Part shown: positions 55,901 through 64,000 of the stretch, piece after piece
How the letters are laid out: the number at the start of each line of letters is the position of its first letter
Numbering within the stretch: position 1 is the first letter of the stretch
Assembly: GCA_037176885.1 (NCBI GenBank)
Contig: JAWWNJ010000038.1
Coordinates: 1,612,001-1,676,000, forward strand
Origin: Favolaschia claudopus
Taxonomy: Eukaryota; Basidiomycota; Agaricomycetes; Agaricales; Mycenaceae
Reading direction: 5' to 3'
Length of the DNA: 64,000 nucleotides
Position numbers and translations under genes: made by a program
Notes under the pieces: generated by a model
Seen by the model: only the letters and a program-made list of their open reading frames with translations
Databases searched by the model: none
Told to the model about the DNA's origin: nothing

Positions 55901-58062
55901 CGGACTACCGCCGCTGACGGCTCGGCGGCGCTCGCAGATTGGCAGACTACTCTTGGCCCTTCCTTCGTCGGCGCGCGGAGTTCGTGGTCAATCTCGTTGA
56001 CTCTCGGTGTCTCCCTCATCAAGCAAGCTTCAGCTCCGACCAGAACTTTGAGCGCGAACGAGTGTGAACTTCGACAGGGTATGCGTCTGAGCGCCTTCAC
56101 GGCTGCTCAACGCGCGTACGCATCAAGGGCGACGCGCTATCGTATCTATCTACACTTCCGCTTGCTTCAAATGACGCTGTGAATCGCTTTATCTCGGGTC
56201 TCCAACCCGATCCTGGGTATCGCAGCTCGGAATACACTCACGATGCCGGGATAGTTTTGGCGCCGCAACGGATCACACTGACGGCCAAGCTATCAGCGCA
56301 CTCTGTGTGCCAGACTGCAACGTTTTGGAGACGCGCAATGGCTTTCCTTTAGCTAGTCATCCGTCGACTCGGCACCGCCTTGATGTCGACTACAAACCGT
56401 CTGGGTCGGCTGCCATCGATCGTTCTCTTAGCCGCCATGTTTCCGACCGCGTTGTATGCGCCACAGCTTTCATTAGCTGCTCGTGGCTTCGCCTCCCGGG
56501 ATTCGTCTGAATTGACGACGCACTTTGTCACTCAATAGCGCTTAGCGGAGGTTCTGGACTTCTACAGCGGAATCTGGGCGCTTACACGAGTTGGACGTGG
56601 ATGGCGATATCTTGGTCGTGGCCTACCGCCTCGCCTTCGTTTTGCTTTGGACCACTGGCTGCTCTGAGCTCCAGGGGCACCGGAGCTGTACAGGGAAGGT
56701 GGGGGAGAAGGGAAAAGTCGGACTTGTCAGTACGTCTTTGCATCTATGGTACTTTCGACTACTCTCCACGCCCGCCTCGCGCGCGTCTTCCGACTTCAAA
56801 GTCCTTGAACCCGTTGAGCGCGTGCTCCGCTGCCCGGGCCTCCGCATACCAACAGCAAACAACACCGCAGCTGACCTCACCGTCGACCGACCCCTTCTGT
56901 GCACGGACACTGAAGAATCTGCTGGCGAGCTCGGGGTTTCATGCTTCGATTCGGGCTGCCCTCATGGCCTCGCTTTACGGCCACCACCCACGAGACAAGT
57001 CGCGGCCGCGAGCGTGAATTTGTTTGCTGCTTGCCGTGCGGCTGTTTCAGCAATTTGCTGTCACACGGGCCTGTCAGAAAAGGAATCGTCAGGGGAGACG
57101 AGCAAGTAGTGCTCTTAGGAGCAAGTAGAGGAGCGGAGAGAGAGTGATTGAAGGGTGAGGCTTAAGCGTGATTCTTTCCTTGCTTCTCCAGCTCTTGCGT
57201 TGTCACTCGCACCCATTTTCAGCCTTGTCCTCATGAAGGCGTGACAATACTGCTATGTTTCCGAGATAAGCGCGGAATTCGCCAGTCGACGACGCACCTC
57301 TGATAATGTCAGAACTGCTGAGACTAGCGAGTTGCCTGTCCTTTTAGGAAGCATGCGTAGTTCTGAATGGCAGCACGGGTCAGCTGTTGCTCAATTCTTT
57401 TGGGAATAATGCTAGGCTTGGTACTCGAGCGCCCATAGAACGCGGCTTTCTCGAAGAAACAGGTGACTCTTTTGGAATCTATGACGCACCTCTGGAGAAT
57501 CCCGAACTGCTGAGGTTCCTGAGGAGAGACTGAACTCCAGTCTCTTCTCCCCTTACTACACTGCTTTGAATCATTGCAGCTAAGGAATCAGGTTTAGCTC
57601 TCATGCGCCTTCGTGGCTGCAGAAAGCGTACCGCTGACTTTGGAAGTCAGCTTTGGAGCTTTGATGCTCACCCTTGACTGCAAAGCTTTCGCTTGGGCGA
57701 GAGAATCTGCGTTGAGGAGAGGGCTGTGCCCTGAGACTACTCTTCGTAGTTCTCAACTTTCGGAGCTTGTAGCTCTATATGGGATGTGGCCTACTGCCGT
57801 ATAGGCTCGTGTCAGATGCTACTGAATTGTAGCTCGTCCCTTTCTTCCTCCAGCTTCACTGGTTGCACCGCTATCCTGGATGTTGACCTACTGCTGTACA
57901 AGCTCGTGTCAGATATTGCAATTCACTTGCAATACATTCATCAACTCCCTCTCCACTTCGCCTCCGCCCTTTTCAGGCGATATTATGCTGCACGATCACC
58001 ATTGGTTTGGGTCACGGTCTCTTTCTTGGCTAGACTTTACTAGAGCGCCTCATGGCTGCTAA
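49950..58062 (+). repeat. Array of about two dozen covarying hairpins (GAGC ... bulge ... GCTC)
   Basis: Two related forms recur, always in the LTR sense orientation. Form A has outer stem GAGC/GCTC, inner 4-5-bp stem, 4-6-nt loop and one bulged T or C before the 3' GCTC. Copies start at 51262, 51498, 51616, 52496, 52667, 53055, 53554, 54263, 54797, 55736, 56816 and 57010. Inner stems differ but still pair: GCGAG/CTCGC, GCGTG/CACGC, GCAA/TTGC, GCGAG/CTTGC. Form B has inner stem GCC/GGC or GCT/AGC and the same bulge. Copies start at 49950, 50100, 50450, 50654, 51948, 54114, 54632, 54848, 55038, 56088 and 58043. Weaker copies are near 51007, 56464 and 57605. GAGCGC would be expected only about twice by chance in 9 kb on one strand. 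Confidence 0.85.
51090..56840 (+). repeat. Composite module: purine tract, GTATGT, pyrimidine tract, hairpin
   Basis: At 51169, 51398, 52399 and 55638 a GTATGT follows a purine-rich tract of about 50-70 nt and precedes a C/T-rich tract. A form-A hairpin begins 93-100 nt after the GTATGT each time (51262, 51498, 52496, 55736). A GTACGT variant at 56730 precedes the hairpin at 56816 by 86 nt. GTATGT is also a consensus fungal 5' splice site. Confidence 0.7.
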
Positions 58063-58792
58063 GGATTCATAGCTTCAGCTCCCATTACCTACACTGGCTT
58101 CCTCCCAACTTCCTCCCTATTCCGGCTCTCTTGGAATCATTCTGACGCTCAAGTGCGCAATTAGGTTGCTGCACTGGCGGTTATTTTCCAAACCCTGAAA
58201 AATTTTCACCAAACCTTTTGTGTGTGTTACCAACGGGTTTTTTGTGGTGTAATTTTTCATCATGAAGGTCTGACGCCCAGCGGCTTGGACTACATGAGGA
58301 AAAAGTGGGGGGCTGTAGGGGGTATATATGGAAATGTATACCTTGTACCAGCCCAGGTCTTGGAGAGCCGTAGCATTCTATGCATAGGCTCTCATCAAGG
58401 TTGCATGGCACAATATCCAGCCAGACAAGCACAGTGTAGGATGGCTTATGAGCTTGGATTGGAGCAGAGCTCCCATATGAGCATCTTTAGGTCCGCTGAA
58501 GGATATCTCAGTCTAGAGACATATCCAGCTAGCGGCTATGCTCATGAGTAGCCAGCGTAGGAGCTCCTGGCATCATGACTTGGTCCAGGATGTCAGGTCG
58601 ACAGGGTTGGGTTGCATGTTGCACATACCCCTTGCACCCTTGTCGTAATCTCCATTCTACAAGAAAGCTGGCCAACTTTTTTTTCCCTCAGCTTTGGTAT
58701 GAATGACCATCTTTGGAATGTTCATTTCTGGGGGGCCATTGTGATGCTTTGGCTGTGTGCGCCTGGACGCACCACGAAAGCAGGCACCAACC

Positions 58793-58805
58793 GTGTGGGG
58801 GGCAC
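58793..58805 (+). promoter_or_regulatory. Polypurine tract of the LTR element
   Basis: GTGTGGGGGGCAC ends at the first base of the 3' LTR, the position used to prime plus-strand DNA synthesis. Confidence 0.6.
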
Positions 58806-59167
58806 TGTGACGGGTCATTATATATTTACCTTACACGGCTGTTACCTTACTTTCCATGTATGGTGATTACATAAGATATATGCTTTACTCTTAACCTTGA
58901 CCATGTCTACGTGAGCTTGCTACAACAAGTATCGAGGAGAAATACCTTATGTCCCCCTGGATGCCTGAGCATGCGTATAAAGGCTCCCCGTGCCTCCTAG
59001 GTTACAGGAGCCCTGCGGAGGGTCACACTGCCCCTCGCCGTAGGGTGACAACGGTGGCGAGTGCTCAGCGCTCGTCTTATCCTCATCTAAGGACTCTGAG
59101 CGCTTCCTTGAGCTGCTCCAGTCTTTACCGCGTTCTTCAGCAAGAAGCCTAAACGACTCGCATCACA
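58806..59167 (+). repeat. 3' LTR
   Basis: 362 bp, reads identical to the 5' LTR, including the hairpin at 59098-59118 and the TATA box at 58976. It is followed directly by the second GCAAA target copy. Confidence 0.95.
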
Positions 59168-59253
59168 GCAAAGCACAGAATCAAGCCGTCCAGCTTCCAC
59201 TAGACAACGTCGAGCAGCTTTGGGCGCAGCTGGAATCTTACGAAACTTCTTTA

Positions 59254-60011
59254 CAGCGCTTTTAGATTCTATGCGGAAAACGTAAAAAATTCTCAGGGTG
59301 GCTGTGCAGGACCCGGGAACTCCTCGCTTAGTTCCTCTCTCCCCCTACCGTCTTTCTCGCCATACTATGAACAGTATCCCTGGTAGTCTTCCAAGATAGA
59401 CTTCCCGGCAACACACCCCGCCTACTTTTTGGATCGAAGCGTACGAAATTCCGCAAGAACTCGCCACTCGGAGGAGATTCTGGAAGTTTTGAATACGACT
59501 CATGTAGGCCCATGTACGTCGTTCTGCGTGGCTATTTATGCTTCGTATCGTCGCGGATGCCCATTGGAATTCCCCTGCTTCATCCAACACTTTGTTACGG
59601 CTTCGAGGAGGGGTCTTTCCTGGGGTACTGTCGGATTCTACCCATGCGGCCCACTCCCAAGCCTTCCATCACCTGGGGATGGTCATTCAAGTGTGCAGTG
59701 GTGAGCAGATACATTCAAGCATGTTTTTCGTCCTTTCTCGCCGATGGGGGGCTCCAACAGTACTTAGAAGACAGCGGACCCATACTCTCCACGATCAGAG
59801 GAGACATCGGCCCAGGGAAACTGTTAGAGAAGGTTCTATATAGCATACAGAGTACTAGTACACTCATTAGGATAGTGAATGAAGCCCATATCCTTCGCAG
59901 CACCGTCGAGAAACAGCGAGAAACCAAGGCAGGCCGCCCCAGGAGTTCCCGGGTCCTGCACAGCCACCCTGAGAATTTTTTACGTTTTCCGCATAGAATC
60001 TAAAAGCGCTG
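59254..60011. mobile_element. 758-bp TA-flanked TIR element inside RNA14
   Basis: TIRs start CAGCGCTTTTAGATTCTATG and run about 70 bp with essentially no mismatch ('gcggaaaacgtaaaaaattc', 'tcagggtggctgtgcagg'), flanked by TA (59252-59253 and 60012-60013). The 600-bp interior is not palindromic. It has a plus-strand open frame of 163 codons (59512-60003) without a recognisable transposase motif, so the element is non-autonomous or carries captured sequence. A fragment of the same end lies at 985-1034. Confidence 0.9.
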
Positions 60012-62125
60012 TAAACAAGATGACCGCAAAGAAGATCATTACCGACCTTTCGCCCGCACACATGCAGGCTCGGACAGTACTTCGCCAGCTCAACAACCAT
60101 CTTCAAGCGCTGGGAAACTCTACCACCGGCGGGATCTTCTTACCTGGTCCCCCCACGTTTTCGGGGCAAGAGCGTCACCTAATCGGCCGTTGGAAAGCGT
60201 ATCTGAAATGGGAAGGAGGGAATCCTCTTGAGCTGGAAGACAAGGATAGGGCAACTCTTGTTGCACGCGTGGGGCATGCGTATCGCAAAGCCGTCATCTG
60301 CCTGCGTTACTATCCCGAAATATGGTGGGTTGCCTGTCGTCTTCATTTCTGTCTGTTCACCCATCTAGGTTCATGGCTTTCACATGGTGCACCTCCGTTG
60401 GACAGACTGCGGAAGCGCAATCGTTTCTTAGGTCTGGGCTCGAAGCAAATCCCGACAGGTGTGGTTTCTGTCCTTCTGAAGCTGCTCCCCAACTCACCAA
60501 GGTTCCCAGTTTTGTGCTTACTTACGCCGAGTATGCTGAACTGCTGGAAAAGGCCGAGCTCAAAAAGGATCAGCGGGACTTCAGTGCTGTGCACGCTGTG
60601 TATGAGCGCTTCATCGCTAGCTTGCGCCAGAACCTCGCGCGTTTGACAGAGTTAGACGCTGAAGCAGATATCGCTGCAAATAAGACGTCCGAGGAACCCA
60701 AAGACCAAAACGGCATCCTTGACAATACTTCCAAATCCACGACCGCGCCTCCTCCCCCATATAATCCGTACAAACCAGAGCTTGCCGACCGCAACCGACA
60801 GTTTTCTAGCGCATGGATCAACTATATGCGCTTTGCTAGGCGGTCTCAGGGGCAGACAACTTGTCGGGACACTTTTTCGAAGGCACGTAAGGATATGTAC
60901 ATTGGATGGGAAGCGTACGAGGCGGCTGGTGCGTTGCATGGCTTCGTCTTATTCGTTATGTGTGACGTTTGCTTTGTAGCTTTGATGGAATATCGATGCA
61001 ACGCGGAAGACGGGCGCCTCGTGGCGTCGCGTATCTTTGAGAGTGGAATGAAGAAATTCGGTACTGATGCGTCCTATGTGTTAGCTCATCTGAGCTTTCT
61101 GCTCACAGTAAATGACGAAAACAGTACGTCCATCATGTCTGTCGATTACCTCTGAGCGATCAACCTTCGTATTGTAGACGCGCGCGCACTCTTTGAACGT
61201 GTTATTGGGACATTTTTGCCAGCTGATGCGAAGCCCATTTGGGAATGTTGGTCACGTTCACAGTACCAATATGACGACCTCGAAGCTGTATTGGAAATCC
61301 AACGACGTATGACCGAGACATATCCTAATGGTGTGTCCGCATTATTTAACCTATCGGGAAATAGCAATTCACTCAACCCTCGTACTTCACAGACGCCCCA
61401 ATCAAACGTTTTGCCCAAAGGCACACCTATAACCTGATAGACGCCATAGCAGACCACGACCTTGGATTCGAGAAAACCAGAAAAACCGCAACTGCAAATC
61501 TAGGAACATACGCCAGCAATCCTTCTTATCCTGCTGGTGGCGGTCCCCTCGTCGCTTCTCATGGTCAGGCGGGCGTCAAAACCAGTGTCGACACTCCCGG
61601 TCCCGCTCCCATTATTCCCAACCCAAACAAGCGGCCTCCACCACCGTCAGACCGCAAGCCAACCGACTACAAGCGGGCTCGGCCCGAAGATCGTGAGCGC
61701 AGGAGATCGCCTCCACCACCCGCTAGACTTGACCCGCCGAAAGAGAAGAAACCCGTGGTGTTGCCTACTATGCTGAACTGGTTCGTCACCCAGCTTCCGC
61801 CTCGAGAGACGTTTGATGGTCCGTTGCCCTATTTATGTCGTGAGGCTTATTGAGTTGCTGATGTACTGGGGCAGGCCCCGTCTTCAATACTGACAACCTC
61901 ATGAGCACCCTGCGAACAACAGTAATACCAAGCTCAAAGAATCGTGTACGATTACCGCCTCCCGCCCCACCTCCGTCTACATCTGGTATGTTCCTTGTAA
62001 TCTTTGCCTCATTTTCGTCCCTGCTCATTAATACTTTTCGTCCAGCTGTACCTGGGCGTCCTCCGCTAGATTACGGGCCACATCAGGGACCACAGAGTGG
62101 TTTTCCAAGGGAGCGACGCTACTAA

Positions 62126-62356
62126 CCTTGAAATGAAAAATTGTTGAATAACACTACGGGTCGATAGTTCAGAATCAAGAGGAGATAACTTTATTGACTT
62201 GCCAGGTTAACAGTGAAATTGATTTGAAAAAATTAATTAGCGGTAGAGTAGAAACCCGTTGATACGTGGAGCAATATTATATACTGTGTGTGTCGGTCGG
62301 TCTGCTTGTACGACAACTCTCATCCCTCAATTATTCTTGCACACCAAGAACAATTA
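62126..62356. other. 3' flank of RNA14
   Basis: AT-rich, non-coding; the terminator and polyadenylation region of RNA14 should lie here. Confidence 0.4.
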
Positions 62357-62641
62357 AATGCACCAAATCCCAACCCGATCGTCGTCCCGCGAAGTGGAAC
62401 CCGTCTTCTGGCTCAACAACCGCAGAGTAAGTGTTAGTATCAATCGTCCCTGCTAAGATACTAAGTAGTTCATCATCACAACAGCGGCATCTGCAAGTAC
62501 GAGTTCAAGCAGAAGAATCCGCAGGCCAGCAAAGCTGATTTCGACCAATACTATGCAAGTTTATCGAAGGAGGAGAAAAAGGTATACAAAGACAAGCGGG
62601 CCGGTTACAAGGCACTACATATAAGGTTACTCAAGCCCTGA
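62357..62641 (+). CDS. Candidate HMG-box-like C-terminal exon pair
   Basis: A GTAAGT donor at about 62428 and a CAG acceptor at about 62485 join two short exons. The second reads 'ICKYEFKQKNPQASKADFDQ' and continues 'YYASLSKEEKKVYKDKRAGY' to a TGA at 62639. The spacing of LS.EEK..Y...R resembles the third helix of an HMG box, a DNA-bending domain. The phase that keeps this reading is not the one opened by the ATG at 62357, so the true start may lie in another exon. Weak but not random-looking. Confidence 0.3.
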
Positions 62642-62892
62642 ATCCCTTACAAGTCGTTGCAAACAAACTGCCATTTTTCCGACAAAGGAATAAACAATTA
62701 TGCGGGGAGCATTGTCGAAAGGAGGATTGAGAATTATACGATGAACGTCAACAAGAAAATATGGTGCTTAGGAAAACAAATAATTATGGGAGCCTGGATG
62801 ATTGTGGTAGGTAGGAGTTGAGAAGGGATGATCCCTACATCTAAATCAGAATCACGGCGGTGTGAAAAAAGGAATTGTAAAGCCGCACCTGG

Positions 62893-63276
62893 CTATTTTT
62901 TGGCCTTCTTCGAGCTTGTTTTAGCAGTGGAATCATCCAGTATACGGTGGCGCTTCGACGGGTGGCGCTTGCAAGACGAGGTTACGATGTTTCGGGCATC
63001 CAAGTCAGCGTTCAAAGTCTGGATGAGTGATGGAGCGTCGATGGGCGGCGAAAACGGAGATGGGGACGGGGATGGTTGAGGAATAATTGGTAGCTGCGTC
63101 TCTGCTTCGCGCGCGAGACATTGATTACAGCTTTCATCAGAAGGAAGGGTATTTGCTGCATCGGTGTTGAAGAATGCGGTAATATTTAGTTGAGCGCGAG
63201 TAAATATTAGTCGCGTTTGAGAAAGAAATAAAATACGTTCAAAATTCCTATATATTCAGCAATTCAGAGAGTTCAC
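62893..63276 (-). CDS. Hypothetical protein, C-terminal exon
   Basis: The minus-strand frame runs from after a stop near 63277 to a TAG at 62893. It contains 'AANTLPSDESCNQCLAREAE', a PSPSPSP linker, 'IDAPSLIQTLNADLDARNIV' and a basic tail ending 'SKKAKK' that could be a nuclear signal. No ATG is seen at its start, so an upstream exon would be needed. Family unknown. Confidence 0.3.
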
Positions 63277-63534
63277 TCAAAGAAGGTCTCAACGAGAATT
63301 AACTTCGTTGAAGCGAGTTGAAATTAACACAACCGGCACCGCTCGTACTGACTTAGTTAGTAAGAATTAACTTGACCAAGAGTCAGGCTAGTAATACCAC
63401 TTATGTTAGATCTTGCACCTATACACTACTTGTGAGTACACAACTCTCACAGCTCCAGCGATATGGAAAGCGGTAGTATTCACCTATACACTACTTGTGA
63501 GTACACAACTGTGACTACTGTCAGTGTCCATGTA
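63277..63534. repeat. Short tandem-like duplication in intergenic DNA
   Basis: 'cacctatacactacttgtga' plus 'gtacacaact' occurs twice (about 63416 and 63480). No gene is seen. Confidence 0.5.
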
Positions 63535-64000
63535 CTCGGGGTCACGGAAAGTGATGGCGTCGCTCCTTTTTCGGATTTCTGGACGCTGAATGAAGGGCTC
63601 TTCATGAAACAAAGTGCTAGGTAGGCTAGAATGACTATCTGCGAATTTCTAGCACAATGATTTGATCAAAAAATCATGATATGCCATCAAATGGCCGAAA
63701 AAGGCAAAACCACCAAAATCCAGCTTGGCGCAAGATGTTTTTCATCAAAATTTGGATAAACCAGATTGTAGCCCTTGACGAGTAGATAGATGTGGCATTT
63801 CGAATTGGGCAAAAATATACATCGGTTCTGTCGCTATAACCCGTGCAATATTGTGATTTTCGTCAATTTTGGCGCCATTTTTGCTAATTTTCCCGACTTT
63901 GAAGTCCATATATCTCGGTATTGCATGCACATTTTTGCATAACTCAAAGTGCCAAGCTTGTCTACTCCTTCAGGGCTACAATTTGGCCGATTTGAATTTT
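63535..64000. mobile_element. Second copy of the palindromic MITE, cut by the window edge
   Basis: It begins CTCGGGGTCACGGAAAGTG after TA (63533-63534) and follows the reverse complement of 48533-49208 closely ('gtgctaggtaggctagaatg', 'ccgaaaaaggcaaaaccacc'). About 466 bp is visible; the right end is beyond the window. Confidence 0.85.

Larger units (their letters stand above)
49341..59167 (+). mobile_element. 9.8-kb non-autonomous LTR retrotransposon (LARD-type) inside RNA14
   Basis: Two 362-bp direct repeats (49341-49702 and 58806-59167) begin TGTGACGGG and end GCATCACA and read identical. The 5-bp target duplication GCAAA lies at 49336-49340 and 59168-59172, inside an RNA14 codon run. A primer-binding-site candidate follows the left LTR after one base, and a G-rich polypurine tract precedes the right LTR. 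The 9.1-kb interior has only short, overlapping frames with no gag, protease, reverse transcriptase or integrase motif that I can find. By definition this is a LARD-like derivative that depends on another element's proteins. Identical LTRs mean it inserted recently. The interior is filled with degenerate repeats and a covarying hairpin array (see separate entries). Confidence 0.9.
48108..62125 (+). pseudogene. RNA14: RNA14 / CstF-77 homologue interrupted by three transposons
   Basis: Rna14 is the HAT-repeat scaffold of cleavage factor IA (CstF-77 in animals), needed for cleavage and polyadenylation in the nucleus. The host segments are 48108-48532, 49211-49340, 59173-59253, 60014-60324, 60369-60458, 60510-60928, 60980-61123, 61178-61330, 61393-61818, 61875-61985 and 62046-62125. 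They sum to 2,370 nt, or 789 codons plus stop, in one frame. HAT-repeat features include 'PHDPETWKRFIDVAETGG', 'SPSVELWRFYLDYVL', 'SGSAIWAEYIQFLRNAPE' and 'AWINYMRFARRSQG'; the C-terminus has the Pro-rich tail 'ERRRSPPPPARLDPPKEKK'. Elements at 48533, 49341 and 59254 each lie inside exons and bring stops. The exact frame after their removal shows they are insertions and that the coding part has not decayed. The allele as read is non-functional unless the inserts are removed at RNA level. Confidence 0.9.

Noticed and set aside
55176..56182. Overlapping open frames of 100-170 codons in the LARD interior
   Set aside because: They overlap in several frames on both strands, share no domain and track GC-rich repeats; none resembles gag or pol.
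57427..57460. Hairpin copy starting GAGCGC near 57427
   Set aside because: The GCC/GGC inner pairing is possible, but the outer stem is lost, so it was not counted.
1..64000. CRISPR array, prokaryotic operons or ribosomal RNA
   Set aside because: Spliceosomal introns and fungal transposon families show a eukaryotic nuclear sequence. The repeats have no spacer-repeat regularity and no rRNA core words were seen.

Overview
The window reads as a gene-poor, transposon-rich stretch of a mushroom-forming basidiomycete (Agaricomycetes) genome. The signs are short GT-AG introns of about 45-60 nt, a Plavaka (KDZ-type) transposase fragment, hAT and Ty3/gypsy remnants with a C-terminal chromodomain, an alpha-type protein kinase, mushroom-style F-box/leucine-rich genes and a basidiomycete integrase-core gene. 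No genus can be named from the sequence.

Layout. 1-5.2 kb: an old TIR element, a 54-bp minisatellite and about 3 kb of pyrimidine-rich non-coding DNA. 5.2-28.5 kb: a transposon graveyard holding a broken Plavaka gene (minus strand), a hAT transposase with an internal gap abutting a frameshifted gypsy gag, a foldback element, a gypsy pol 3' end with chromodomain and an extra C-terminal region, a 369-bp TA-flanked MITE, a broken F-box gene, tRNA-like repeats, a 141-bp tandem triplication and a LINE ORF1. 28.9-43.2 kb: the host-like gene island, with an alpha-kinase (10 exons, 761 aa), an integrase-core protein divergent from an F-box protein with 67 bp between start codons, an unrecognised two-exon gene, and a gene of at least 1,500 codons carrying a possible dioxygenase-like HxD...H signature. 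43.8-47.6 kb: a C-rich degenerate repeat and a cluster of TA-flanked elements.

48.1-62.1 kb: the RNA14/CstF-77 gene, encoding a core mRNA 3'-end-processing factor. It is interrupted by three separate elements: a 676-bp palindromic MITE, a 9,827-bp LTR retrotransposon and a 758-bp TIR element. Removing each element with one copy of its target-site duplication restores one uninterrupted 789-codon frame, so the insertions are recent or this is one allele of a dikaryon.

The most unusual object is the LTR element inside RNA14. Its 362-bp LTRs read as identical and it has a 5-bp TSD (GCAAA), a primer-binding-site candidate and a polypurine tract, but its 9.1-kb interior shows no gag or pol. Instead it carries about two dozen copies of a short hairpin: outer stem GAGC/GCTC, a variable inner stem that covaries, and a single bulged pyrimidine always on the 3' side. 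Several copies sit in a larger module (purine tract, GTATGT, pyrimidine tract, hairpin). One hairpin also lies in each LTR. This looks like a non-autonomous LARD-type retroelement built around a multi-copy structured RNA motif.
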